DNA of 8,139 nucleotides from Intestinibacter sp. (GCF_022780145.1 NZ_JALEXO010000001.1:1-8139), one strand, 5' to 3'; shown: positions 1-5,825, counted from the first letter of the stretch. Numbers and translations: made by a program. The notes: a model not told the origin generated them from the sequence alone.

Positions 1-17
1 TTTTTATTAGTAAATTA

Positions 18-1226
18 TTAATCGTCAAATTCTCCACTTTCTTCGTATAATAAAGCGATTCCACCTTTTGCAGTTTCTTTGTATTTTTCCATCATATCTC
101 TACCAGTTTCATCCATTATTTTGACGATTTGGTCAAATTTAATATGGTGAATTCCATCTGATAGTAATGCATAGTTAGCTGCATCTAAAGCTCTTTGAGC
201 TCCCATTGCATTTCTTTCTATACAAGGTATTTGAACGTATCCATAGGCTGGGTCACATGTCATACCTAGGTGATGTTCTAGACCTATTTCTGCTGCGTAT
301 TCTATTTTTCTAAGTGGTCCACCTTTTATGAATGCAGCTGCTGCAGCTGCCATAGCACAAGCAACACCTACTTCACCTTGACATCCTACTTCTGCACCTG
401 ATACTGAAGCGTTTTGTTTAACTACAACACCCATTAATCCTGCTACTGCAAGACCTTCTTCTATAGCTTCATCATCGAATCCATAGTAGTCTTGTAATGT
501 AAATAATACAGCTGGTAAAACACCTGCAGATCCACATGTTGGAGCTGTTACTATTTCAAATCCAGATGCATTTTGTTCAGAAACAGCTAAAGCATATGCA
601 TATAACATTGAAGTAAGCTGTTTGCTTACTTTGTATTGTCTATAGAAGTTTCTAGCCTTTCTAGCTAATTTTAATTTTCCTGGAATAACTTCTGTAGCTT
701 TTAATCCATCTTCTAGAGATTGTCTCATTGTCAATCTTATATCTCTAAGATAATCCATTATATCATCGTCATCATATTCTTTAACATAATCAACGAAATT
801 TTTGTGATTTGCTCTACACCATTCGATTATATCTTCTAGATTATCATGTGGGTATACACTTTCAGATGATTGTCCTCTCTTACCTTCTTCAGCTAGAGAT
901 CCTCCACCTATTGAGAACACAGTCCATTCATCTGTTATATTTTTGTCTGCATCTAAGGCTTCAAATTTCATTCCATTAGTATGGAATTCTTTTACTACTT
1001 CTGGTTCCCAAACTACTTCTACCTCTTTAGGTGCAAGAGTTTTTATTATTATAAAGTCAGTTAAGTGACCTTTTCCTGTAGCTGCTAAACTTCCATATAA
1101 GTGTACTCTAAAGCTAGCTGCATCAGGGTTTTTAGAATTAAATATTTTTGCTGCTCTTTGAGGTCCCATAGTGTGGGAGCTGGATGGCCCTGGACCCATT
1201 TTGTAAAGTTCTTTTAATGATTCCAT
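18..1226 (-). CDS. sdaB: L-serine dehydratase, iron-sulfur dependent, single-chain
   Basis: Cytosolic enzyme that deaminates L-serine to pyruvate and ammonia using an oxygen-sensitive [4Fe-4S] cluster. The 402-residue protein joins the beta domain (about residues 1-150, with the family motif GPGPSSSHTMGP at 11-22) to the alpha domain (about 160-400). Cluster-region motifs are APTCGSAG (228-235), GAEVGCQGEVG (277-287), GMTCDP (321-326) and IPCIERNA (333-340). Cys282, Cys324 and Cys335 have the 42- and 11-residue spacing I recall for the three cluster cysteines of the Legionella enzyme, so they are the likely ligands. The tail ends in EFDD and lacks the terminal cysteine that caps the cluster in that enzyme. 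The start is fixed by AGGAGG eight bases upstream (1235-1240, minus strand) and by alignment of the N-terminus with SdaA-type proteins. It is transcribed away from the lysine operon. sdaA and sdaB are used interchangeably across species; the enzyme family is clear. Confidence 0.95.
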   Translation of the reverse strand: MESLKELYKMGPGPSSSHTMGPQRAAKIFNSKNPDAASFRVHLYGSLAATGKGHLTDFIIIKTLAPKEVEVVWEPEVVKEFHTNGMKFEALDADKNITDEWTVFSIGGGSLAEEGKRGQSSESVYPHDNLEDIIEWCRANHKNFVDYVKEYDDDDIMDYLRDIRLTMRQSLEDGLKATEVIPGKLKLARKARNFYRQYKVSKQLTSMLYAYALAVSEQNASGFEIVTAPTCGSAGVLPAVLFTLQDYYGFDDEAIEEGLAVAGLMGVVVKQNASVSGAEVGCQGEVGVACAMAAAAAAFIKGGPLRKIEYAAEIGLEHHLGMTCDPAYGYVQIPCIERNAMGAQRALDAANYALLSDGIHHIKFDQIVKIMDETGRDMMEKYKETAKGGIALLYEESGEFDD

Positions 1227-1303
1227 AAATCATTCCTCCTAATAAAAAACTAATTTTTTTTATAATTTACTATATATATAATTATACTTTTTTCTGTAGA
1301 TAA

Positions 1304-1331
1304 ATTATATAGTTTTTATGAATTTCTACAA
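1304..1331 (-). promoter_or_regulatory. Probable sdaB promoter
   Basis: Read on the minus strand, a perfect TATAAT (1309-1304) sits 16 bases downstream of TTGTAG (1331-1326). This predicts a start near 1297 and a leader of about 70 bases before sdaB. A second perfect TATAAT at 1286-1281 has no convincing -35 box. The region is extremely AT-rich, so chance -10 matches are common and the call is tentative. Confidence 0.4.
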
Positions 1332-1392
1332 TTTAACTTTTTTGATATATTTTTTTAATTTAAATTCGTAATCCATTTATTATTTTAAACTA

Positions 1393-1406
1393 TAAAAACG
1401 TTTTTT
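1393..1406. promoter_or_regulatory. cre-like palindrome (possible CcpA site)
   Basis: AAAAACGTTTTT (1394-1405) is a perfect 12-base palindrome. The 14-base window matches a canonical cre (TGAAAACGTTTTCA) at 11 of 14 positions. It lies in the divergent region, roughly 60 bases upstream of the proposed sdaB -35 box and 50 bases upstream of the proposed asd -35 box. Two ACTATA direct repeats (1389-1394 and 1407-1412) flank it. Catabolite control of a serine dehydratase would make sense, but the outer conserved bases are missing and A/T runs are common here. Confidence 0.25.
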
Positions 1407-1421
1407 ACTATACCTTTCATT

Positions 1422-1445
1422 AATTTTTAAATTTTTAAATTTTTT
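1422..1445. repeat. Three tandem copies of an AT-only 8-mer
   Basis: AATTTTTA occurs twice in a row (1422-1429, 1430-1437), followed by AATTTTTT (1438-1445). The tract ends about 12 bases before the proposed asd -35 box, so it could act as an UP-element-like or bent segment. It could equally be composition noise in a very AT-rich stretch. Confidence 0.45.
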
Positions 1446-1457
1446 GCAATATTTTGG

Positions 1458-1486
1458 TTGATTTTTCCATTAATTTGTAATAACAT
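1458..1486 (+). promoter_or_regulatory. Possible promoter of the lysine riboswitch and asd operon
   Basis: TTGATT (1458-1463) and TAACAT (1481-1486) are separated by 17 bases, each matching the sigma-A consensus at 4 of 6 positions. Transcription would begin near 1493, about 35 bases before the riboswitch aptamer. A promoter must lie between sdaB and the aptamer, and this is the best-spaced pair I found. Confidence 0.4.
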
Positions 1487-1527
1487 TAATTCATAACAAC
1501 TTATTAAAAATCAATGAAAAATTAACT

Positions 1528-1694
1528 AACCTAAGTAGAGGCGCAATGATTATCAGTAGGTAATGGTAGCTGGCGAGTGTTGATTATTACTGAAAGGATG
1601 ATTTGCCGAAGTTTATATCTTGGCAGAGATATATGCTGGGGTCATGCAGAATATGCATGGGACTGTCACTTATCTAAGTGGGGGGCTACAGGTT
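1528..1694 (+). promoter_or_regulatory. Lysine riboswitch (L-box) aptamer
   Basis: The conserved L-box core is present in order: AGAGGCGC (1537-1544), GAAAGG followed by GCCGAAG (1605-1611), CTGGGGTCATGC, GGGACTGTCA, and GGGGGGCTAC at the 3' side. P1 pairs AACCT and GTAG (1528-1532, 1535-1538) with CTAC and AGGTT (1686-1694), with a two-base bulge. P3 folds around 1612-1633, P4 pairs ATGCA (1644-1648) with TGCAT (1654-1658), and P5 pairs CACTT with AAGTG (1667-1680). Lysine binding should stabilise P1, release the downstream terminator and switch off asd-dapA-dapB-dapH. All downstream genes belong to lysine/DAP synthesis, which agrees. Confidence 0.96.
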
Positions 1695-1731
1695 TACTTT
1701 GATTTATGTTAGCAACGTACAAAGTATTCCT
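1690..1731 (+). promoter_or_regulatory. Predicted antiterminator of the lysine riboswitch
   Basis: TACTTTG (1695-1701) is complementary to CAAAGTA (1720-1726). After a two-by-two internal loop, AGG (1690-1692) pairs with CCT (1729-1731). This helix uses the 3' strand of aptamer P1 and the 5' arm and loop of the terminator, so it cannot coexist with either. It is the expected lysine-free, transcription-on fold. The pairing is seen directly; the mechanism is inferred from the L-box family. Confidence 0.7.
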
Positions 1732-1744
1732 TTGTACGTTTTTT
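1714..1744 (+). terminator. Intrinsic terminator controlled by the lysine riboswitch
   Basis: AACGTACAAAG (1714-1724) pairs perfectly with CTTTGTACGTT (1730-1740), giving an 11-bp stem with a five-base loop. The 3' arm runs straight into a T tract (1739-1744). It lies about 20 bases after the aptamer and 126 bases before asd, as expected for a lysine-induced attenuator. Confidence 0.93.
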
Positions 1745-1869
1745 AATCTAAAAAATCTATTTTTTACTGTATCCTTAATACAATATATAACCTCCCCTTA
1801 TTTATATTCTCTATTTTAGGTAGTTATAATCGAATACGAAATATTATAAATTACATGAGGTGATATAAA
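1745..1869 (+). other. Untranslated leader between riboswitch terminator and asd
   Basis: No gene is visible here. The stretch holds a weak AT-only palindrome (1749-1766), an anti-Shine-Dalgarno-like tract ACCTCCCC (1790-1797), and a TATAAT (1825-1830) without a good -35 partner. It ends in the asd ribosome site GAGGTGAT (1857-1864). ACCTC at 1790-1794 could pair with GAGGT of that site, but five base pairs over 60 bases is weak. Confidence 0.5.
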
Positions 1870-2874
1870 ATGAAAAAAGTTAACGTAGCCGTAGTAGGTG
1901 CTACAGGTATGGTAGGTAGAACTTTCTTAAAAGTTCTTGAAGAAAGACAATTTCCAATAGAAAATATTTACTTTTTCTCTTCAAAAAAATCTGCAGGTTC
2001 AACAATCACTTTTGCTGGTAAGGATTACATAGTTGAAGAATTAACTGAAACTGCATTTGACGGAAAAGATATTCAAATAGCATTATTCTCTGCTGGTGGA
2101 GCTACTAGTGCAAAATTTGCTCCAATAGCTGCTTCTAAGGGAATAACAGTAGTAGATAACTCAGCTCAATGGAGAATGGATCCAGATGTACCACTTGTAG
2201 TACCTGAAGTAAATCCAGAAGCTGTAAAAGAAGTTAAAAAAGGTATAATAGCTAACCCCAACTGCTCTACAATACAAGCTATGGTTCCACTTAAACCTTT
2301 ATATGATAAATACGGCTTAAAGAGAATAGTTTACTCTACTTACCAAGCTGTTTCTGGTTCAGGAGTTAGAGGTGTTAAGGACTTAGAAGACGGAATTGAA
2401 GGAAAACCAAATCAATTCTATCCTCATCCAATAGCATTTAACTGTTTACCACATATAGATGTTTTTATGGATAACGGGTACACTAAAGAAGAAATGAAAA
2501 TGGTAAACGAAACTAAAAAAATATTTGGCGATGATAGTATAAAAGTTACTGCTACAACAGTAAGAGTTCCAGTTAGAGGTGCTCATAGTGAATCTATAAA
2601 CGTTGAATTCAACAAACCATTTGAACTTGAAGACATATTTGAAGCAATGAAAAATACTGAAGGTGTTGTTTTAGTTGATAACCCAGCTAAAGACGAATAC
2701 CCACTTGCTATAGACGCTGAAGGTCATGATGAAGTTTATGTTGGTAGAATAAGAAGAGACTTCAGTGTTGACAACGGAATCAACCTATGGGTAGTTGCTG
2801 ATAATATAAGAAAAGGAGCTGCTACAAACGCAGTACAAATAGCTGAATTATTAATAAAATACGATTTAGTTTAA
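1870..2874 (+). CDS. asd: Aspartate-beta-semialdehyde dehydrogenase
   Basis: Converts 4-aspartyl phosphate and NADPH to aspartate 4-semialdehyde, the branch-point precursor of lysine/DAP and of threonine and methionine. The 334-residue protein has the usual family length. It has an N-terminal nucleotide-binding GATGMVG (10-16), the active-site cysteine Cys132 in NPNCSTIQ (129-136), QAVSGSG (159-165), VRVPVRGAHSE (231-241) with the likely catalytic His239, and GRIRRD (292-297). The start is supported by GAGGTGAT five bases upstream. It is the first gene of the operon and sits directly under lysine riboswitch control. All 11 arginines use AGA. Dimerisation and a cytosolic location follow from the family. 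Confidence 0.97.
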   Translation: MKKVNVAVVGATGMVGRTFLKVLEERQFPIENIYFFSSKKSAGSTITFAGKDYIVEELTETAFDGKDIQIALFSAGGATSAKFAPIAASKGITVVDNSAQWRMDPDVPLVVPEVNPEAVKEVKKGIIANPNCSTIQAMVPLKPLYDKYGLKRIVYSTYQAVSGSGVRGVKDLEDGIEGKPNQFYPHPIAFNCLPHIDVFMDNGYTKEEMKMVNETKKIFGDDSIKVTATTVRVPVRGAHSESINVEFNKPFELEDIFEAMKNTEGVVLVDNPAKDEYPLAIDAEGHDEVYVGRIRRDFSVDNGINLWVVADNIRKGAATNAVQIAELLIKYDLV

Positions 2875-2965
2875 TATACAAAATACAATTTATTTAGACA
2901 ACCTAATTTAAAATTTAGAATAAAAAATAATTATTAAGAATATATAAGAAAAAGGGGAGATATAT

Positions 2966-3853
2966 ATGATATTTACAGGTTCTGCAGTTGCATTAGTTAC
3001 ACCATTTAACGAAGATAATACACCAAATTTTGAAAAAATAAAAGAATTAGTTGAATACCACATAGCTAACGGAACAGATGCTATAGTTGCCACAGGTACT
3101 ACTGGAGAAGCTAGTACTATGACAGACGAAGAACAACTAGACGTTATAAAATGTATCGTTGACACAGTAAACAAGAGAATACCAGTTATAGCTGGTGCTA
3201 GTACAAACGACACTAGACACTCAATTGGATTAGCTAAAGGCGCTCAAGAAATGGGAGCTGATGCTTTATTAATAATCACTCCATACTACAACAAAGCTAA
3301 TAGATCAGGTCTTAAAGCTCACTTTAAAGCTATAGCTGATGCTGTTGATCTACCAATAATTTTATACAATGTTCCAGGAAGAACAGGAGTTAATATAGCT
3401 CCAGATCTAGTTGCTGAATTAGCTAACGAATGTGAAAACATAGTTGCTATAAAAGAAGCTAGTGGAGATATAGCTCAAGTTGCTGAAGTTGCTAGATTAG
3501 TACCAGATGATTTCGCTATATACTCTGGAAACGATGATTCAATAACTCCATTATTAGCATTAGGTGGTAAAGGTGTTATATCAGTTTTAGCTAATGTTTG
3601 TCCAAAACAAACTCATGATTTAGTAGCTAAATTCATGGAAGGCGACGTTAAAGGATCTTGCAAAATCCAATTAGACTTAAAAGCTCTTATAGATGCTTTA
3701 TTTATAGAAGTAAATCCAGTTCCAGTTAAAACTGCTATGAACTTATTAGGATTTGAAGTAGGTCATTTAAGATTACCACTTGGAGAAATGAACCCTAAAA
3801 ACTTAGAAGTATTAAAACAAGAATTAATAAATGCTGGACTTGAAGTAAAATAA
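2966..3853 (+). CDS. dapA: 4-hydroxy-tetrahydrodipicolinate synthase
   Basis: Condenses pyruvate with aspartate semialdehyde, the first step specific to DAP and lysine. The 295-residue TIM-barrel protein matches the usual DapA length. The Schiff-base lysine is Lys163 in IKEASGD (162-168). GTTGE (44-48) supplies the catalytic threonine, YY (107-108) and Tyr134 in LYNVPGRTG complete the proton relay, and Arg139 is the expected aspartate-semialdehyde carboxylate binder. AAGGGGAGA a few bases upstream (2952-2960) supports the ATG. It lies 91 bases after asd, with no terminator between them. The dapA stop codon forms part of a hairpin (3851-3870). N-acetylneuraminate lyase relatives share the fold, but operon context and residues fit DapA. 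Confidence 0.97.
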   Translation: MIFTGSAVALVTPFNEDNTPNFEKIKELVEYHIANGTDAIVATGTTGEASTMTDEEQLDVIKCIVDTVNKRIPVIAGASTNDTRHSIGLAKGAQEMGADALLIITPYYNKANRSGLKAHFKAIADAVDLPIILYNVPGRTGVNIAPDLVAELANECENIVAIKEASGDIAQVAEVARLVPDDFAIYSGNDDSITPLLALGGKGVISVLANVCPKQTHDLVAKFMEGDVKGSCKIQLDLKALIDALFIEVNPVPVKTAMNLLGFEVGHLRLPLGEMNPKNLEVLKQELINAGLEVK

Positions 3854-3870
3854 ATTAAAAGGTTAATTTA
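3851..3870 (+). other. Hairpin overlapping the dapA stop codon
   Basis: TAAATTAA (3851-3858) pairs perfectly with TTAATTTA (3863-3870) around a four-base loop. The 5' arm begins with the dapA TAA stop. The stem is A/T only and no T tract follows, so on its own it would be weak. It lies two bases before a much stronger hairpin. Confidence 0.6.
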
Positions 3871-3872
3871 AA

Positions 3873-3902
3873 CAGGGAAGAATTCCACTGAATTCTTCCT
3901 TG
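3873..3902 (+). other. Strong intergenic hairpin between dapA and dapB
   Basis: CAGGGAAGAATTC (3873-3885) pairs with GAATTCTTCCTTG (3890-3902): 13 pairs including one G-T wobble, with loop CACT. No T run follows, so it does not look like an intrinsic terminator. It ends about 20 bases before the dapB ribosome site. A role in RNA processing, protection of the upstream asd-dapA message, or lowering dapB-dapH expression is possible. Confidence 0.75.
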
Positions 3903-3923
3903 AAATAAGTCACACCTAAAAAT

Positions 3924-3929
3924 GGGAGG
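3924..3929 (+). promoter_or_regulatory. dapB ribosome binding site that sets a TTG start
   Basis: GGGAGG lies seven bases before TTG at 3937. An in-frame ATG at 3922 overlaps this Shine-Dalgarno, so it would have no usable ribosome site of its own. The site therefore selects TTG as the real dapB start. Confidence 0.85.
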
Positions 3930-3936
3930 TATAACA

Positions 3937-4683
3937 TTGAAAGTTATAATAAACGGATACAGCGGAACAATGGGGCAAGTGCTTACAAAATGTATATTAG
4001 CCGATGAAGAATTAGAACTTGTTGCCGGTGTTAGTCCTGTACACCATGATCCTAACGATCAATTTAGCACTTACTCAAGTTTTGCTGAAGTAAAAGAAGA
4101 AGCCGATGTGGTTATAGATTTCTCTAATCCACTTGCTCTAGATGGAATATTAGAATATTGCTTAAATACAAAAACTCCTGTAGTTCTTGCTACTACTGGA
4201 TACAATGACGAAGAAATGGCAAAAATACATGAAGCTGCTAAACAAATTCCAGTATTTTTATCATTTAATATGTCACTCGGCGTAAACATTCTACTTAAAT
4301 TAGTAAAAGAAGCCGCTAAAAATTTAGACGGATTCGATATAGAAATAATCGAAAAACACCATAACAAAAAAGTCGACGCCCCTAGTGGTACAGCCGTAAT
4401 GATTGCAAATGCTGTAAAGGAAGTCAGAGAACAATCTGAATTCATCTACGGAAGACACGGTCGTACTGGTAAGAGACAACAAAACGAAGTTGGAATACAT
4501 GCAATAAGAGGTGGAACTATAGTCGGTGAACACAGTGCAATATTTGCTGGTAACGATGAAATACTAGAAATAAACCACTCTGCTCGTTCTAAAAACGTAT
4601 TTGCAGAAGGCTCTATAGCTGCTGCAAAATACTTAGTAAACCAAGATCCTGGTTTCTACAATATGGATGATATGTTAGGTTAA
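3937..4683 (+). CDS. dapB: 4-hydroxy-tetrahydrodipicolinate reductase
   Basis: Reduces the DapA product with NAD(P)H to tetrahydrodipicolinate. From the TTG start the protein is 248 residues and begins LKVIINGYSGTMGQ (first residue Met in vivo), placing the Rossmann glycine motif GYSGTMG at residues 7-13, as in other DapB proteins. Further motifs are IDFSNP (60-65), ATTGY (85-89), FNMSLGVN (110-117), the catalytic block EKHHNKKVDAPSGT (139-152) with likely catalytic His141 and Lys145, and RGGTIVGEH (191-199). The longer frame from ATG at 3922 would add five residues encoded by the Shine-Dalgarno itself. Four of six arginines use AGA and two use CGT. It lies between two hairpin-containing gaps in the operon. 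Confidence 0.95.
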   Translation: MKVIINGYSGTMGQVLTKCILADEELELVAGVSPVHHDPNDQFSTYSSFAEVKEEADVVIDFSNPLALDGILEYCLNTKTPVVLATTGYNDEEMAKIHEAAKQIPVFLSFNMSLGVNILLKLVKEAAKNLDGFDIEIIEKHHNKKVDAPSGTAVMIANAVKEVREQSEFIYGRHGRTGKRQQNEVGIHAIRGGTIVGEHSAIFAGNDEILEINHSARSKNVFAEGSIAAAKYLVNQDPGFYNMDDMLG

Positions 4684-4705
4684 TATATCTAATAAAAACA
4701 CACTT

Positions 4706-4733
4706 CTGCTATTAATCTCAGAATTAATAGCAG
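4706..4733 (+). other. Intergenic hairpin between dapB and dapH
   Basis: CTGCTATTAAT (4706-4716) pairs perfectly with ATTAATAGCAG (4723-4733) around a six-base loop. The following TTTAATTT is only a broken T tract, so it may be a leaky terminator or an RNA processing or stability element. It lies about 30 bases before the dapH ribosome site. Confidence 0.7.
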
Positions 4734-4762
4734 TTTAATTTGAAAAAAATAAAAAATTTAAA

Positions 4763-4766
4763 GGAG
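4763..4766 (+). promoter_or_regulatory. dapH ribosome binding site that sets the ATG start
   Basis: AAGGAG (core GGAG at 4763-4766) lies seven bases before ATG at 4774. An in-frame TTG at 4768 is only one base after the site, too close to be used. This favours ATG 4774 and removes two residues from the longest frame. Confidence 0.75.
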
Positions 4767-4773
4767 ATTGAAA

Positions 4774-5481
4774 ATGTTAGATTTAAATGATGCTTATGCA
4801 ATTGCGAAATTCATAAAAGACGCAGAAAAACAAACACCAGTTAAGATTTATGTTTCTACAACTGCTGAAATAGCTAAATCAGAAGACTTCAAAGTTTTCG
4901 GAAATAACGGAGAATATGTTTTAATAGGAGACTACAAAACTATAATGGATGCTATAGCTCCTATCAAAGACCAAATAACTGATATGTACATAGAAAACGC
5001 AGCTAGAAATTCTGCTATACCAATGATAGACATGTTAGATATAGATGCTAGAATAGAGCCAGGTGCTATAATCAGAGACATGGTTACTATAGAAAAAAAT
5101 GCCGTAGTAATGATGGGTGCTGTTATAAACATAGGTGCTATAATAGGTGAAGGAACTATGGTAGACATGAACGCTGTAGTCGGTGCTAGAGGAACATTAG
5201 GTAAAAACGTTCACTTAGGTGCTGGATCAGTCGTTGCAGGTGTCCTTGAACCACCTTCAGCAACTCCAGTTATAGTAGAAGACGATGTTGTAATCGGAGC
5301 TAACTGTGTAATCTTAGAAGGTGTAAGAATAGGTAAAGGCGCTGTTGTTGCTGCTGGATCTGTTGTTACAAAAGACGTTGAACCAGGTGCTGTTGTTGCT
5401 GGTTCTCCTGCTAAGGTAGTTAAGATGAAGGATGAAAAAACTGCTGGTAAGACTCAATTAATGGATGATTTAAGAGGATAA
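4774..5481 (+). CDS. dapH: Tetrahydrodipicolinate N-acetyltransferase
   Basis: Acetylates tetrahydrodipicolinate with acetyl-CoA to N-acetyl-2-amino-6-oxopimelate, the entry to the acetyl branch of DAP synthesis. The 235-residue protein has a small N-terminal domain (about 1-77), then RNSAIPMID (78-86), ARIEPGAIIRD (92-102), and a left-handed beta-helix of hexapeptide repeats to about residue 216 (for example GAIIGEGTMVDMN and VEDDVVIGANCVILEG). Length and motifs closely follow B. subtilis DapH, not the longer succinyl-type DapD of proteobacteria, although clostridial annotations often say dapD. As I recall it, B. subtilis DapH is annotated with an extra MK at its start, matching the TTG at 4768; the ribosome site here argues for ATG 4774. 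It is the last gene of the operon, and the later aminotransferase and deacetylase genes are not in this window. All six arginines use AGA. Confidence 0.93.
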   Translation: MLDLNDAYAIAKFIKDAEKQTPVKIYVSTTAEIAKSEDFKVFGNNGEYVLIGDYKTIMDAIAPIKDQITDMYIENAARNSAIPMIDMLDIDARIEPGAIIRDMVTIEKNAVVMMGAVINIGAIIGEGTMVDMNAVVGARGTLGKNVHLGAGSVVAGVLEPPSATPVIVEDDVVIGANCVILEGVRIGKGAVVAAGSVVTKDVEPGAVVAGSPAKVVKMKDEKTAGKTQLMDDLRG

Positions 5482-5503
5482 TTATAAAAAATAATATATA
5501 TGC

Positions 5504-5540
5504 AAAAAGAAGTAGCTTACTTTTTATGCTACTTCTTTTT
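5504..5540. terminator. Bidirectional intrinsic terminator of the dap operon
   Basis: AAAAAGAAGTAGC (5504-5516) pairs perfectly with GCTACTTCTTTTT (5528-5540), a 13-bp stem with an 11-base loop. It has a T run for rightward transcription and a matching A run that gives a T run for leftward transcription. It closes asd-dapA-dapB-dapH and would also serve the leftward Rpn remnant, whose stop lies at 5547. Confidence 0.92.
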
Positions 5541-5546
5541 AATTCT

Positions 5547-5741
5547 CTAATTATTTGAAGCTTCAGTTCTCAATTTTTTAACAATTTCTACATCTAATTC
5601 TAATTTTTCTGCTATAGTATCATCATCAAGCACATCTAGAAGACTTTTTGCATTTTTAATTGTTGCAGTCATTTTTCCCTGTTCAATACCTTTTTCTATT
5701 CCTCTTTTTTCAACTTCTGGATCATATAATGTCTTTGTCAT
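5547..5741 (-). CDS. Possible small Rpn C-terminal protein (RpnS-like)
   Basis: An in-frame ATG at 5741 is preceded by GAGGTGA (5753-5747 on the minus strand), five bases away: a strong Shine-Dalgarno inside what was the nuclease gene. It would give a 64-residue, highly charged, mostly helical protein starting MTKTLYDPEVEKRG. In E. coli Rpn genes, an internal start is known to make a C-terminal small protein that blocks the toxic full-length nuclease. Here only that part survives, so it could be an orphan antitoxin or simply a leftover site in a dying gene. No clear promoter was identified, although TATAAT-like boxes exist upstream around 5845. What is seen is the start signal; expression and function are inference. 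Confidence 0.5.
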   Translation of the reverse strand: MTKTLYDPEVEKRGIEKGIEQGKMTATIKNAKSLLDVLDDDTIAEKLELDVEIVKKLRTEASNN

Positions 5742-5825
5742 GATATTCACCTCTTCTTCTAATCTATCATCATTTAAATAATTTCTATTTAAATACTCGA
5801 TTAAATTGTTTATTGCTAATAACAT
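5547..5825 (-). pseudogene. C-terminal remnant of an Rpn/PD-(D/E)XK transposase-like nuclease
   Basis: The 92-residue frame resembles only the C-terminal tail of Rpn-family proteins (about 300 residues): the NDDRLEEEVNIMTKTLYDPE segment, a KRGIEKGIEQGK helix, and an end segment DDDTIAEKLELDVEIVKKL. The N-terminal nuclease domain is missing. An in-frame stop lies six codons upstream of the first ATG, and that ATG has no Shine-Dalgarno, so the 5825 start is probably not used. The region therefore reads as a decayed nuclease gene. All four arginines in it are AGA, like the dap genes. It sits at the junction between the lysine operon and a cassette with different codon use. The family call rests on recognition of the tail only. 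Confidence 0.6.

Noticed and set aside
1825..1830. TATAAT just upstream of asd as a second promoter that would bypass the riboswitch.
   Set aside because: The expected -35 position (1802-1807) reads TTATAT and no extended -10 TG is present. Such boxes are common by chance in this AT-rich leader.
2875..2965. Search for a terminator or hairpin between asd and dapA.
   Set aside because: Only short AT palindromes are present and no stem with a T tract, so the two genes are read as one transcript.
2908..3213. Leftward open frame antisense to the start of dapA.
   Set aside because: It runs opposite a clearly conserved gene, has low-complexity hydrophobic content and no family resemblance.
4071..4533. 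Leftward open frames antisense to dapB.
   Set aside because: They are shadows of the dapB reading frame, with no recognisable motif and no independent control signals.
4932..5168. Leftward open frame antisense to dapH, rich in Ile, Met, Ala and Ser.
   Set aside because: Its composition mirrors the hexapeptide repeats on the other strand; it is not a separate gene.
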